Shown: positions 26,709 through 36,219, counted from the stretch's first letter. The stretch is 64,000 nucleotides of DNA from Clostridium sp. 1001271B_151109_B4 (GCF_015670405.1 NZ_JADPBQ010000001.1:157594-221593); one strand, 5' to 3'. A program made the numbers and translations. Notes: generated from the sequence alone by a model not told the origin.

Positions 26709-27239
26709 TTATATTCTATTTAGAGCCTCTTCTATTTCATTAATATGATTATTCATTATATATATAAACCAAAAAGTATATCTTTGTGGATTTAGTTTTA
26801 TATCTTTTTTTAATTCTTGTAGTGAAATCCATTTATAATCTTCAACTTCAGTTGTATTAAAATTTACAGGGCCATTATATTTTCCAAAGAAAACATGATC
26901 AAATTCATGTTCGATTAATTCATTATCAAACTTAACATAATAAATAAATGAAAATACTTCATCAATATCTGTAGAAAAGCCCATTTCCTCTTTCAGTCTT
27001 CTATTAGCTGCATCTTTAGTTTTTTCATCTTTGTTAGGATGAGTACAGCATGTGTTTGTCCAAAGACTAGGTGAATGATATTTTCCACTAAATCTTTTTT
27101 GAAGGAGCAATTCTTTGTTATCATTAAATATAAAAACAGAAATTGCCCTATGAAGAATTCCCTTAATATGAGCATCCATTTTTTCTATGAATCCAATTTC
27201 CTTATCATTTTTATCTACACAAATAATAATTTCTTTCAT
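26709..27239 (-). CDS. idi: Isopentenyl-diphosphate delta-isomerase, type 1
   Basis: Type 1 Idi is a Nudix-fold metalloenzyme that interconverts IPP and DMAPP. The 176-residue product has EKMDAHIKGILHRAISVFIF (about 19-38), the catalytic-Cys motif NTCCTHP with C65, and the Nudix-like RRLKEEMGF (80-88). The catalytic Glu is E112 in EHEFDHVF. Metal-ligand candidates H24, H30 and H67 are present. Together with ispH at 10635 it points to isoprenoid supply by the MEP pathway. IspH already makes both isomers, so Idi would only balance them. GGAG lies 7 bases before the ATG. Confidence 0.93.
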   Translation of the reverse strand: MKEIIICVDKNDKEIGFIEKMDAHIKGILHRAISVFIFNDNKELLLQKRFSGKYHSPSLWTNTCCTHPNKDEKTKDAANRRLKEEMGFSTDIDEVFSFIYYVKFDNELIEHEFDHVFFGKYNGPVNFNTTEVEDYKWISLQELKKDIKLNPQRYTFWFIYIMNNHINEIEEALNRI

Positions 27240-27285
27240 TTATACTCTCCTAAAGTTTTTTTATATTTAAATATTAAAATAAAGC

Positions 27286-27315
27286 ATAAGCGCCGATATT
27301 ATTAACGGCGCTTAT
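27286..27315. terminator. GC-rich terminator between idi and the tail-anchored protein gene
   Basis: ATAAGCGCCG and CGGCGCTTAT form a perfect 10-bp stem around a 10-base AT loop. It lies about 20 bases after the stop codon at 27334. Confidence 0.75.
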
Positions 27316-27333
27316 TTAAAACATATAAATGTT

Positions 27334-27684
27334 TTATTTTCTCCTAAGTAAAAGGTATAATCCAACACAACCAAGTAATGCTCCTATACTGGCACCTACT
27401 ATAACTTTTGAATCTAAGTTTTTAAATTTTTCTATCATGCAATTATCATCACAGCCACAATTACATTCATTATCTATATCAGTTTCATCCTCATCTAGAT
27501 AATCAAAGCTCTTATCATAATTTAAATCACTTTCATCACAATCAGATTTATAAAAATTTAATATTTCATCTTCACAGTTATTGCATGATTTGTAATAATC
27601 TCTTTGAGTAATAGCAGGGATTTTGATTCTTTTTGTTGCTGTATCCAAACTTTTACTTAAGTTTATTCCTATACTTTGGTACAT
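27334..27684 (-). CDS. Small acidic protein with C-terminal membrane anchor
   Basis: This 116-residue protein of unknown function has three parts. The N-terminal 35 residues end in RIKIPAITQRDYYKSC. An acidic middle contains CNNCED and the cysteine cluster CNCGCDDNC (about 76-84). A single hydrophobic helix near the C-terminus (VIVGASIGALLGCVGLYLLL) is followed by RRK, so it is probably tail-anchored with most of the chain in the cytoplasm. ATG at 27684 is used because GAGGTGAT precedes it. The GTG at 27693 lies within that site. It follows the TPR gene with about 50 bp between and may be cotranscribed. Confidence 0.65.
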   Translation of the reverse strand: MYQSIGINLSKSLDTATKRIKIPAITQRDYYKSCNNCEDEILNFYKSDCDESDLNYDKSFDYLDEDETDIDNECNCGCDDNCMIEKFKNLDSKVIVGASIGALLGCVGLYLLLRRK

Positions 27685-27735
27685 AAGTATCACCTCAACC
27701 TTAGTATAAGCACTTTTTAATAAGTTAATTCAAAT

Positions 27736-28512
27736 TTATAATTTTTCTATCTCTGCAATTTCTTTTATATATAATTCGTTAGTACTATCTGCTTGATGAA
27801 CTATTTGAAGATAACCTAATGCATCTTCATATTGTTTTAAGGCTTTATAACACATTGCTATTCCAAAATAAACATCAATAGTACCTTCTTGTAAATCTAT
27901 AGCTTTTTCATAACTTATTAAAGCATCAGTATATTGATGAATATTATAATAATATTCTCCTAATCCTATATATGCTCTACCTAAATTTTCATCTATATTA
28001 AGTGCATCTTTAAAATAAGCAAATGATTTTTCTAAGTTATTTTTATATTTTAAATATATCCAACCTATATTTACTAAAATATATGCAGTATCATTGTTGT
28101 TTAATGTTTTAGATTTTAAAATTTCTTCCCCTAATTCTATGGCATAATCATATTTTTCTAAATAAATATTTATATCCATTAAATAAGCTATTACAAAAAA
28201 ACTATTAGGGTTTTCTTTTTTTAGTTCTAAGAAAATATTATTACTTTCTTTAAAATCTCCTAAATAGAAATAAGATTCACCTAAAAGACTTTTTACAAAG
28301 CTTATATTATTGCAGTTTTCATTTAATGCTAATTTTAAGGTTTGTATTGAATTATCATAATCTTCTAATGACATATAGCAATCTGCTATGTATGCATAAA
28401 AATCTGGATTATTGCTTTCTTTTAAGCAGTTAATAGAAAAGTTTAATGCCTTTTCAACATCTTCATTCATTAAATCATTGTATTTTTCTAAAAATTCTTT
28501 ATTTAAGTCCAT
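27736..28512 (-). CDS. Tetratricopeptide repeat protein
   Basis: This 258-residue protein consists of about six TPR units from residue 35 onward, for example YAYIADCYMSLEDYDNSIQTL, AYIGLGEYYYNIHQYTDAL and VYFGIAMCYKALKQYEDAL. TPR arrays bind other proteins. The partner is unknown. There is no signal peptide or membrane segment, so it is cytoplasmic. AAGGAG lies 6 bases before the ATG. It begins 38 bases after the SNF2 helicase gene in the same direction, so the two are probably one transcript, and they may work together. Confidence 0.88.
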   Translation of the reverse strand: MDLNKEFLEKYNDLMNEDVEKALNFSINCLKESNNPDFYAYIADCYMSLEDYDNSIQTLKLALNENCNNISFVKSLLGESYFYLGDFKESNNIFLELKKENPNSFFVIAYLMDINIYLEKYDYAIELGEEILKSKTLNNNDTAYILVNIGWIYLKYKNNLEKSFAYFKDALNIDENLGRAYIGLGEYYYNIHQYTDALISYEKAIDLQEGTIDVYFGIAMCYKALKQYEDALGYLQIVHQADSTNELYIKEIAEIEKL

Positions 28513-28550
28513 TTGTTCTCCTTATAGTTATTTATTTAAATAACATTAAT

Positions 28551-31427
28551 TTATTTAAATAAATTTAGTATTTCATCTTCTGACAAATCAAATATATGAT
28601 TATTTTTAAGTGATTTATCATCTAATATATTATTAATTAATTCTTTTTTTTCATTTTGTAATTTGATCACTTTTTCCTCTATTGTATCTTTAGCAATAAG
28701 TTTAATTACTTCAACTATTTTTTTCTGTCCAATCCGATGTGCTCTATCACTTGCTTGGGCTTCTATTGCTGGATTCCACCATGGATCAAAGTGAATAACA
28801 ATATCTGCACTTTGAAGATTCAAACCAACTCCCCCAGCCTTTAAACTTATTAAAAATATAGATGAATCACTATTATTAAATTTAAATACTTCTTCATCTC
28901 TTTTTTTCTGGGATAGAGATCCATCTAAGTAGCAATAAGTTAAATTTTCTACTTCAAGTCGTTTCTTTATACTACTTAAAACTGAAGTGAATTGAGAAAA
29001 TACAAGAATTTTATGATTTTCTTCTACAGCTACATTTAGTATATCTATTAATGTATCTATTTTACCACTTCCACCATGATAATTATCTAAAACTACACTT
29101 GGATCTAAAACTATTTGTCTTAGTTTCGTTATATAAGACAATATTTCGATTTTCCTAGATGAAAATTCATCATTTACTATTTTCTTTTCAATTAAGTCTA
29201 TAACAGTATTAGTATACACACCATATACATCTTGCTGTTCTTTTGGAAGTTCAATTTCTATTATCTTTTCAATTTTTGATGGAAGTTCTTTCAATACATC
29301 ACTTTTTATTCTTCTAAGAATAAAAGGTTTTATTAATTTTTTAAATTCATCTGAAAGTTCTTTACAGTCTAAATATCTTCTATAATACTTAACAATAAAA
29401 GTATCTCTATCAAATAAATATCCTGGTAATATAAAGTCAAAAATAGACCATAACTCAAGTAATGAATTTTCAATTGGTGTTCCTGTTAAAGCAAATCTAT
29501 TTTTAGCATTAAGCTTTTTAACACTTATTGCGTTTTGTGAATTATAATTTTTTATATTTTGTGCTTCATCTAATATGATAGTTTCAAATTCAATATTAGT
29601 ATATTCATTAATATCATTTCTTAATAGTGAATATGTAGTGATTAATACGTCGTAATTATTTGCATTACTTATAATTTTACTTCGATATTCTTTTGTACTA
29701 TTTACTAAAGCTACATTTAATGAAGGGGCAAATTTAGAAAACTCTTGTTTCCAATTAAATACTAAAGAAGAGGGAGCTATTATAAGTGATGTTTTGTGCT
29801 TATATGATGATAAAAAAGCTATGGTTTGTATTGTCTTACCAAGACCCATTTCATCAGCAAGTATTCCTCCAAAACCAAGTTGTGATAAGGTTTTTAAATA
29901 GCAATAACCTTTATATTGATAGCTTCTAAGTTTCCCAATAAATTCCTTTGGTACTTCAAATTGTAATTTATCTATATTATTAAATTGAGTTTTTAAGCTC
30001 TTTAAACTATTTAGACCTTTTAAAAATTTAATTTTATTTTCTTTTATAAAGTCATTTGTATAAAGTCCCTTACTTTTATGGAATTCAATAGTATTATCTT
30101 CTATTATATTATCAGAATTTAAGTTGTCTATTAATTTTAAAAAGTTATTTAACTCTAATTCTTCTAAATCTAAGTATTCTCCGTTTTCAAGTTTATAATA
30201 TTTTAAGTTATCCCTAAATGCTCTTAAAATATTATTTATTTCAAATTTAGGAATATCCTTTATTTCAAACTTTAATTCAAAATAATCATATTTTCCAACA
30301 GAAATATGCCCTATAATACTCTTATTATTAATAGTTCTAAGACCTTTAAAATTTTCAGAATAATATACTGTACCTATATTTTGAAGTTCATAAATTTTAT
30401 TTTTGAAAAAATTAAAAATATAGTCATCACCAAAGGTTAAATAGAATTTACCATTAACATGATCAAAGCCCAAAGATTTTAAAAGTGAAATTACTTGACT
30501 CTCTTTATTATAATCTCGATATATTACTTTTTGATCATATTCATTAAATATATTAAATTCATATTTATCATATTGCACTTTTAATGTCATTAATATGAAA
30601 TTATCTTCTTTATCAAAATAAAAGTTAAATAATGGTTTTGCTAAAACTACTTTTTCTTGTATATTTGAAGATAATATTAAATTATCACTTATATTATTTA
30701 AGGTAGGAATAAGTTGTTTTAAAATTCTATTCTCTTCTTCTTTTGAAAAAATAACTTTAGTATTACTTGAAAATATTTCATAGTAAGGTTTAATTTTATT
30801 TATAAAATCTTTAGTTGGTAAAAGTATAGTTGTACCATTAATCATAATATTAAAGTTATCATTTAACATTAATGGTAAATCAGAAAGTAACCTTAGTATA
30901 TATTCATTATTTTTATATTCTAAATTCATTTCTAAATAAGGATTACCAATCAGTATTTCACAATCAACTGGACGGCTAAAAAAATTATCATTAAAATATA
31001 CCCTATGGTCTTTTATGGTATTAAAAAATTCTTTCATTAAATATTTTGGTGGGTATATATATTTTCCATCAATAGTTCTGTCCTTTGGTTTAATATGCTT
31101 AAATTTCGTTCCGTCTATTTCAATAAGTTCATATATATAGTTAATTAATGCTAAGTCTTTACTAGAAAAAAACTGTTTATTAATATCAAATGTAAAATCA
31201 TTACTATATTTTAAAGGAATATGATTTTCATAATAAACAAGAAATTGGCGTATATCTTTTATTATATTTAGTCTATTAGATGATGTTTTCTTTAATCCGA
31301 TTTTAAATTCTACAGAAATTTTACTATTATAATCTATCTTATTTAAATATACTTCAATTTTTAATTCATCTTTATCTTCATTATTAAGAAGAATATCCAA
31401 TATATTCATTTTTTCATTATTGTACAT
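28551..31427 (-). CDS. SNF2-family DEAD/DEAH helicase
   Basis: This 958-residue protein is a bacterial SWI2/SNF2 ATPase. The N-terminal half (1-490) is an extended SNF2-associated region. The helicase core holds Walker A LADEMGLGKTIQT near residue 526, DEAQ near 620, LTGTPIENS near 640 and motif VI DRAHRIGQ near 897. These enzymes translocate on double-stranded DNA and can remodel protein-DNA complexes, for example RapA recycling RNA polymerase. The target here is unknown. ATG at 31427 is chosen because AAAGGAG lies 7 bases upstream. No nuclease, methylase or other defence gene is adjacent, so I see no reason to call it a defence system. Confidence 0.92.
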   Translation of the reverse strand: MYNNEKMNILDILLNNEDKDELKIEVYLNKIDYNSKISVEFKIGLKKTSSNRLNIIKDIRQFLVYYENHIPLKYSNDFTFDINKQFFSSKDLALINYIYELIEIDGTKFKHIKPKDRTIDGKYIYPPKYLMKEFFNTIKDHRVYFNDNFFSRPVDCEILIGNPYLEMNLEYKNNEYILRLLSDLPLMLNDNFNIMINGTTILLPTKDFINKIKPYYEIFSSNTKVIFSKEEENRILKQLIPTLNNISDNLILSSNIQEKVVLAKPLFNFYFDKEDNFILMTLKVQYDKYEFNIFNEYDQKVIYRDYNKESQVISLLKSLGFDHVNGKFYLTFGDDYIFNFFKNKIYELQNIGTVYYSENFKGLRTINNKSIIGHISVGKYDYFELKFEIKDIPKFEINNILRAFRDNLKYYKLENGEYLDLEELELNNFLKLIDNLNSDNIIEDNTIEFHKSKGLYTNDFIKENKIKFLKGLNSLKSLKTQFNNIDKLQFEVPKEFIGKLRSYQYKGYCYLKTLSQLGFGGILADEMGLGKTIQTIAFLSSYKHKTSLIIAPSSLVFNWKQEFSKFAPSLNVALVNSTKEYRSKIISNANNYDVLITTYSLLRNDINEYTNIEFETIILDEAQNIKNYNSQNAISVKKLNAKNRFALTGTPIENSLLELWSIFDFILPGYLFDRDTFIVKYYRRYLDCKELSDEFKKLIKPFILRRIKSDVLKELPSKIEKIIEIELPKEQQDVYGVYTNTVIDLIEKKIVNDEFSSRKIEILSYITKLRQIVLDPSVVLDNYHGGSGKIDTLIDILNVAVEENHKILVFSQFTSVLSSIKKRLEVENLTYCYLDGSLSQKKRDEEVFKFNNSDSSIFLISLKAGGVGLNLQSADIVIHFDPWWNPAIEAQASDRAHRIGQKKIVEVIKLIAKDTIEEKVIKLQNEKKELINNILDDKSLKNNHIFDLSEDEILNLFK

Positions 31428-31494
31428 TATTCTACTCCTTTTCAAAAATTAATTATAGCATATAAAATAATTATATTAATACTATAAATGAAGG

Positions 31495-31527
31495 AGGTTG
31501 TATCAAATTTTATGATACAACCCCTCA
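31495..31527 (-). terminator. Terminator of the EamA gene
   Basis: GAGG.GTTGTATCA pairs with TGATACAACCTC around AAAATT. The T-run after it is weak (CTTCATTT) on the minus strand. Confidence 0.65.
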
Positions 31528-31533
31528 AGAAGT

Positions 31534-32415
31534 TTATTTGCTTTCAATTTTATCTAATTTTTTATTATATAAAAACATATATAATGATACACTGAAGATC
31601 ACTAAATATCCTATAACACTTAAATAATCAGGTAAAACTCCAAATAAAACGAAGCTAATTATTGCAGAGAATATAATATTACTATAATCAAAAATTGAAA
31701 TCTCCTTAGCTTTAGCATATTTATATGCAATAGTAATTCCAAATTGGCCTACACTTGCAAAAACTCCAGCTAGTATTAAATATAAAAATTGTACTAGTGT
31801 CATCTTTTCATAAACCATTAACATAAAAGGTAATATTACTATAGTTGAGAAGAAAGAAAAGTAAAATACAATTGTATAATATTTTTCTTTTCCACCAAGT
31901 GCACGTAAGCATGTATAAGCTGCTGCTGCACAAATTGCACCGCAAACACCAATTAATGATGGAATAATATCGAAGTTAAATTGTGGTTTTATTATAAACA
32001 GAGCACCAATAAAAGCCACGATAATAGCTAGTCCTTGTTTGAAATTTATTTTTTCCTTTAAGAATAAGGCACTAAAAATAATTACAAAGAAAGGGCTAAG
32101 CTTATTAAGCATATTAGCATCAGATAATACTAATTTGTCAATTGCGTAAAAATTAAATACTATTCCTAATGTACCAAACAACGAACGTAAAATTAATGTT
32201 TTCTGATTTTCTAATTTCCCAAAGAAACTTTCTTTTTTTACTAAAATGATTCCAAAAGCAATTATACAAGATGTTATATTTCTAAAAAAAGTTTTTTGAA
32301 ATGATGGTAAATCCCCTGATAATTTAACAAAGGCAGACATCATTGCAAAACCAAAAGCAGACATTATTATAAATAAAACACCTTTAGTTCTATTACTTAA
32401 TATTAAGTTTTTCAT
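31534..32415 (-). CDS. EamA/DMT-family transporter
   Basis: The 293-residue protein has ten predicted membrane helices in two homologous EamA halves (about 8-140 and 150-285), as in drug/metabolite transporters. FGFAMMSAFVKLSG opens the first half and VCGAICAAAAYTCLRAL the second. The C-terminus is basic (YNKKLDKIESK). The substrate cannot be inferred. Relatives export amino acids, purines or other metabolites. AAGGAGG lies 5 bases before the ATG. It is a single-gene unit with a terminator behind it. Confidence 0.87.
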   Translation of the reverse strand: MKNLILSNRTKGVLFIIMSAFGFAMMSAFVKLSGDLPSFQKTFFRNITSCIIAFGIILVKKESFFGKLENQKTLILRSLFGTLGIVFNFYAIDKLVLSDANMLNKLSPFFVIIFSALFLKEKINFKQGLAIIVAFIGALFIIKPQFNFDIIPSLIGVCGAICAAAAYTCLRALGGKEKYYTIVFYFSFFSTIVILPFMLMVYEKMTLVQFLYLILAGVFASVGQFGITIAYKYAKAKEISIFDYSNIIFSAIISFVLFGVLPDYLSVIGYLVIFSVSLYMFLYNKKLDKIESK

Positions 32416-32492
32416 AGTACCTCCTTGAATTTTTATTCAATATATAGATTATCATAAATAATAATAATCCTCTAGTAATAATTTAAACTAAA

Positions 32493-32523
32493 AAAATAAA
32501 CAAGATTAAAAATCTTGTTTATT
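32493..32523 (-). terminator. Terminator of the DUF1292 gene
   Basis: AATAAACAAGATT and AATCTTGTTTATT form a perfect 13-bp stem around TTT, followed by TTTTT on the minus strand. Confidence 0.88.
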
Positions 32524-32529
32524 AAAGCA

Positions 32530-32766
32530 TTAGAACTTTATACTTGATACTTGTCTTACCATATTTAGTTCATTTTCAGATTCAACTTGAACTAAGGTTT
32601 CGTTCCAATCTTTATCAAATTTAATTTTAAATATTTCTACATCGCTTTTGTTAGTAACTGGTGCCATTGCAACATACTCAGTCTTATTTATTAGCTTTTG
32701 CTCTAATATAGCATATTCTACCTTATTACCTTGATCATCTGTAAATTTCATTGTTTTTTCATTCAT
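32530..32766 (-). CDS. DUF1292 family protein
   Basis: This 78-residue cytoplasmic protein matches the DUF1292/YrzB family: TMKFTDDQGNKVEYAIL, then EYVAMAPV and VEIFKIKFDKD. The family is widespread in Firmicutes, often near alaS, yrrK and yrzL, but has no established function. Those neighbours are absent here. AAAAGGAG lies 8 bases before the ATG and a strong terminator follows. Confidence 0.87.
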   Translation of the reverse strand: MNEKTMKFTDDQGNKVEYAILEQKLINKTEYVAMAPVTNKSDVEIFKIKFDKDWNETLVQVESENELNMVRQVSSIKF

Positions 32767-32862
32767 TATTAAATCGCTCCTTTTTTCAACATAGTATTAG
32801 TATTATATAAAAAGAAGAAAATTATTAATGTGTTTTGCAATAATATTATATAAAATTATAAA

Positions 32863-33546
32863 TTAATTATTATATATATGCTTTTCAATAATTTTTCCGC
32901 AATCCATAGAGACAATTTTATCTGAGACAAGTTTAGCAAACTCCATATCATGTGTAATTATAAGCATTGACATTCCTTTTTTACTTAAGTTTCTTATTAA
33001 CTTTGCAACATCTAAAGTAAGAGAAGGGTCAAGTGCTGATGTAGGTTCATCGAAACACATTAACTTTGGATTAAGAGCTAATGCTCTACCAATTGCAACT
33101 CTTTGTTTTTGACCACCAGATAATTCACATGGATAATTGTTAGCCTTATCACTTAAGCCTAAGAAGTTAAGAATTTCTAAAGCCTTATTTATTGCATTTT
33201 CTTTTTTTTCTCCTAAAACTCGTATTGGAGCTTCAATTATATTTTCTAAGACTGATTTGTGAGGAAATAAATTAAAATTTTGAAAAACTAAACCAACATC
33301 TTTTCTTATAAGATTAGCAGTCTTTTTATCACAATACTTACCATCCTTACATAAAGTGTTATTTGAAATATCAATACTTCCATCATCACATTTTTCAAGT
33401 CCGGTTATTATTCTTAGTAAAGTTGTTTTTCCACCACCAGATGGACCTACAATAACGACGATCTCACCTTCTAAAATATCTAAATCAACACCTTTAAGAA
33501 CCAAAGTATCTCCAAATGTTTTTTTTAATCCTCTTATTTTTAACAT
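32863..33546 (-). CDS. glnQ: Polar amino acid ABC transporter, ATP-binding protein
   Basis: This 227-residue ATPase drives the importer formed with the two genes upstream. Walker A is GPSGGGKTT near residue 34, with GGG where GSGK is usual. LSGGQKQRVAIGRALALNP near 141 holds the ABC signature, MCFDEPTSALDP near 162 is Walker B and ITHD near 196 is the H-loop. It belongs to the GlnQ/HisP type, so uptake of a polar amino acid is likely, but the exact substrate is not shown. GAGG precedes the ATG by 6-8 bases. It is the last gene of a three-gene operon. Confidence 0.93.
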   Translation of the reverse strand: MLKIRGLKKTFGDTLVLKGVDLDILEGEIVVIVGPSGGGKTTLLRIITGLEKCDDGSIDISNNTLCKDGKYCDKKTANLIRKDVGLVFQNFNLFPHKSVLENIIEAPIRVLGEKKENAINKALEILNFLGLSDKANNYPCELSGGQKQRVAIGRALALNPKLMCFDEPTSALDPSLTLDVAKLIRNLSKKGMSMLIITHDMEFAKLVSDKIVSMDCGKIIEKHIYNN

Positions 33547-33557
33547 ATAAGCACCTC

Positions 33558-34232
33558 TTAACTATAATACTGATATTTTTTTTCAAGCTTGTCCAATAAC
33601 TTAGTGAATATTCCAATTAGAATTAGATAAACAAGGCCTATAATCAAAAGTGGTAATAAGGATGAATCTCTATTACATGCTATTTTACCAACTCTTAATA
33701 GTTCATCTAAACCAATTACATAGACCAAAGCAGTATCTTTAACCAAAGTTACAATTTCATTAGCCACTGGAGGTAAAACTGTTTTAAAAGCTTGTGGTAG
33801 AATTATTCTAAAAAATGTATCAGTTTTTGATAACCCCAATACTTTTGAAGCTTCATTTTGTCCTACATCAACAGAAGAAATACCAGCTCTGAAAATTTCT
33901 CCAAAATATGCAGCATAATTCAACGTAAAGGCAATAATTGCAGCAGGAAATCTATCTATAACAATATTTAAGTTTGGCAGTCCAAAAAAGATAAAGACAA
34001 TTTGTAAAAGAAGAGGAGTTCCACGCATTATTAAAACATAACAACTTGTTATTTTATTTATAACTTTTACTTTCGATAATCTCCCTAATGCTACAAGAAC
34101 ACCTAAGGGAATAGATAAGACTAATGTTAACGCAAATATTTCTAAAGTTGCCTTTAGGCCTACTATAACTTGAGGCATCAATGTAGTTGTATAATTAAGT
34201 ATCTCTTTAAAAAAAGTTATTATATTTTCCAA
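33558..34232 (-). CDS. glnP: Polar amino acid ABC transporter, permease
   Basis: The 224-residue permease has five membrane helices and the HisM/GlnP-type inner-membrane motif EASKVLGLSKTDTFFRIILPQA near residue 145, which contacts the ATPase. YVLIMRGTPLLLQI near residue 66 is characteristic of this family. The start is TTG at 34232, supported by AGAGGAG 10 bases upstream. No nearby in-frame ATG fits. It lies between the ATPase gene (11 bases away) and the binding-protein gene (23 bases away), so the three form one operon. Confidence 0.92.
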   Translation of the reverse strand: MENIITFFKEILNYTTTLMPQVIVGLKATLEIFALTLVLSIPLGVLVALGRLSKVKVINKITSCYVLIMRGTPLLLQIVFIFFGLPNLNIVIDRFPAAIIAFTLNYAAYFGEIFRAGISSVDVGQNEASKVLGLSKTDTFFRIILPQAFKTVLPPVANEIVTLVKDTALVYVIGLDELLRVGKIACNRDSSLLPLLIIGLVYLILIGIFTKLLDKLEKKYQYYS

Positions 34233-34255
34233 TTAATATTCTCCTCTCTTTAAAA

Positions 34256-35074
34256 TTAATTTTCCTTGATAGTTATATCTTCACCAAACCATTTTTTAGA
34301 TATTTCTGCCAATATTCCTTCATCTTGTAGCTCTTTATAAGCTTTATTAAATGCTTCTACCATTTCAGTATCTCCTTTTCTAATACCAACTCCATATTCT
34401 TCTTCACCAAAATTTTCATCTAATATATTAAACTTATCTTCACCCTTTAAGCTTATATAGTATCTTACTAAAATTTCATCTGCTACAACAGCATCTATTC
34501 TACCAGCTTCTAAATCCATTAATGCTTGGTTATTATCTTCGAATGTAATTGCACTTCCACCATTAAAGTTACGATATAAATCTTCTTCTTTTTCCATTGC
34601 ACTTATAGCTGAAGATTCATTTTGTGCACCAACTTTTTTTCCTTTTAAATCATCTTTAGTTTTTATATCACTATTGCTTAATGTAACAATAACTTGTTGA
34701 TTCTTTAGATATGGTACTGAAAAATCAACCTTCTTTTTTCTATCATCGTTAATTGTATAACCGTTCCATATTAAATCTATATTACCTGAATTAAGCTCTG
34801 TTTCTTTCATTGTCCAATCTATTGGTTGAAATTTAACTTCTTTATTTAACTTAGTAGCTAAAGCTTTTGCTAAATCAACATCAAAACCTGTAATTTCACC
34901 ATTTTCATCTTTAAACCCCATTGGAGCAAATGCATCATCCATTCCAACTATTAAAGTATCTTTACTTAAAGCACTTTCTATTTCGGTTGATTTTGAACAT
35001 CCAAATAATGATATACTTAAAGATAATATACTTCCCCCTAAAATTATATTCTTTATTAAATTTTTTATTTTCAT
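34256..35074 (-). CDS. Polar amino acid ABC transporter, substrate-binding lipoprotein
   Basis: This 272-residue protein is the extracellular receptor of the transporter. The lipoprotein signal has a basic start, a hydrophobic core and the lipobox LFGC near residue 26. The SBP_bac_3 domain shows LIVGMDDAFAPMGFKDENG and GFDVDLAKALA, then DLIWNGYTINDDRKKKVDFS, typical of amino acid receptors. GRIDAVVADE near residue 195 is also conserved. ATG at 35074 is used, with GGGGG 8 bases upstream. The ATG at 35089 overlaps that site. It is the first gene of the operon, and a perfect-palindrome terminator of the preceding gene lies 60 bases upstream. Confidence 0.93.
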   Translation of the reverse strand: MKIKNLIKNIILGGSILSLSISLFGCSKSTEIESALSKDTLIVGMDDAFAPMGFKDENGEITGFDVDLAKALATKLNKEVKFQPIDWTMKETELNSGNIDLIWNGYTINDDRKKKVDFSVPYLKNQQVIVTLSNSDIKTKDDLKGKKVGAQNESSAISAMEKEEDLYRNFNGGSAITFEDNNQALMDLEAGRIDAVVADEILVRYYISLKGEDKFNILDENFGEEEYGVGIRKGDTEMVEAFNKAYKELQDEGILAEISKKWFGEDITIKEN

Positions 35075-35160
35075 AATATTTACCCCCATTTATCGCTTTC
35101 TCTATTTAATACTTTATCACATTAAAGTGTTAAAAGCAATACTTTTCTATTTTTTTGTAA

Positions 35161-35194
35161 AAAAAGAAGAATAAGATATCTTATTCTTCTTTTT
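35161..35194. terminator. Perfect-palindrome terminator
   Basis: A 34-bp perfect palindrome centred on GATATC, with AAAAAGAAGAATAAG in each arm, lies 12 bases after the stop codon at 35206. T-runs flank it on both strands. It separates the helical-repeat gene from the binding-protein gene. Confidence 0.85.
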
Positions 35195-35205
35195 CTATAA
35201 ATTTA

Positions 35206-36219
35206 TTAACCTAATATATCAGTTAGATACTTTCTTAGTTCAATATCTAATGAATTATCTCTTAAATAAAGTAATTTGCTATTAATTTCTTCATCTTTAT
35301 CATGTAAAGAATAAAAACTTAATGCTGCTTTTAGTCTTAAATCCTCTGTTACTGAAGATAAATCAAACTCACCATCTTCATCCTTTAATATTAATGATAA
35401 TTCTAAAACTTCATCACTTAATGCTACTGCTTTTAAGAATATTAATTGTTCTCTTGTGAATGTACCGACATTATTTATTATACTTAAAGTTATATCATAC
35501 GCTGATTCAATATTATTATCATAAATGTATTTTTTAAAGTATACTTCTAAGGTTTTTAAAACTTTATTATTATTTTTTACCTGTGATAAAAATCCTAAAG
35601 TTGATATTATATTTTCATCACTAAAACTATCCATAATATAAATTATAGAATCTATAATTTTATCTTCTTCTATTCCTTTTGCGGCCATTTTACAAAGTAA
35701 GTTAACAGCTTTAATACTATTTGCAGATTTATCATTTGCTATTTTTAATAATTCATCAACACTATATTCATTAAAAGAATATAGTATAGTTAATACTGCA
35801 TTCTTTACAGCTGTAGGCCATTCACCTAAGCCATTATATCTACCTTTTAAATATGATGGTTTTGAAATCCCACCGTATAAAAATTCTGTTAATGCTGATA
35901 TATTTTCAATTCCTATTTCCTTTGCAGCTTCTTTAGAATAAAGTTCCATTGAATCAAAGTTTTGAGACTTATCAACTACCTTTAATATTTCACCAGTTAT
36001 AAGTGCTTTTAATTCTTCAGGAGAAAGATGTTTTTTATTGTGATATTCTTCAACATGATCAATAACAAAATTATAATTAAAACCACTTTCAGTAACTATT
36101 TCTGAATTCATTTGATCATTAAATTCATCTTCATTAATTTCTTTTATATTTAAAGCTTCATCTAAAGCTATTTCATCATTTTCTTCTTTTTTTCTTTTAA
36201 AAAAATCAAATATACCCAT
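35206..36219 (-). CDS. Helical repeat-like protein of unknown function
   Basis: I recognise no family in this 337-residue protein. It starts MGIFDFFKRKKEEND, a short hydrophobic and basic N-terminus followed by a long acidic stretch (20-45). From about residue 65 it is almost entirely helical, with spacing like HEAT or Armadillo repeats (for example AAKEIGIENISALTEFLYGG and AVNLLCKMAAKGIEEDKI). It has no membrane segment or catalytic motif. A role as a scaffold is plausible but not shown. AGGAGG precedes the ATG, and its first 14 bases overlap the end of the DUF523 gene, so the two are translationally coupled. Confidence 0.7.
   Translation of the reverse strand: MGIFDFFKRKKEENDEIALDEALNIKEINEDEFNDQMNSEIVTESGFNYNFVIDHVEEYHNKKHLSPEELKALITGEILKVVDKSQNFDSMELYSKEAAKEIGIENISALTEFLYGGISKPSYLKGRYNGLGEWPTAVKNAVLTILYSFNEYSVDELLKIANDKSANSIKAVNLLCKMAAKGIEEDKIIDSIIYIMDSFSDENIISTLGFLSQVKNNNKVLKTLEVYFKKYIYDNNIESAYDITLSIINNVGTFTREQLIFLKAVALSDEVLELSLILKDEDGEFDLSSVTEDLRLKAALSFYSLHDKDEEINSKLLYLRDNSLDIELRKYLTDILG

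Noticed and set aside
28551..31427. SNF2 gene as part of a phage defence system
   Set aside because: No nuclease, methylase, DISARM-like or other partner is next to it.
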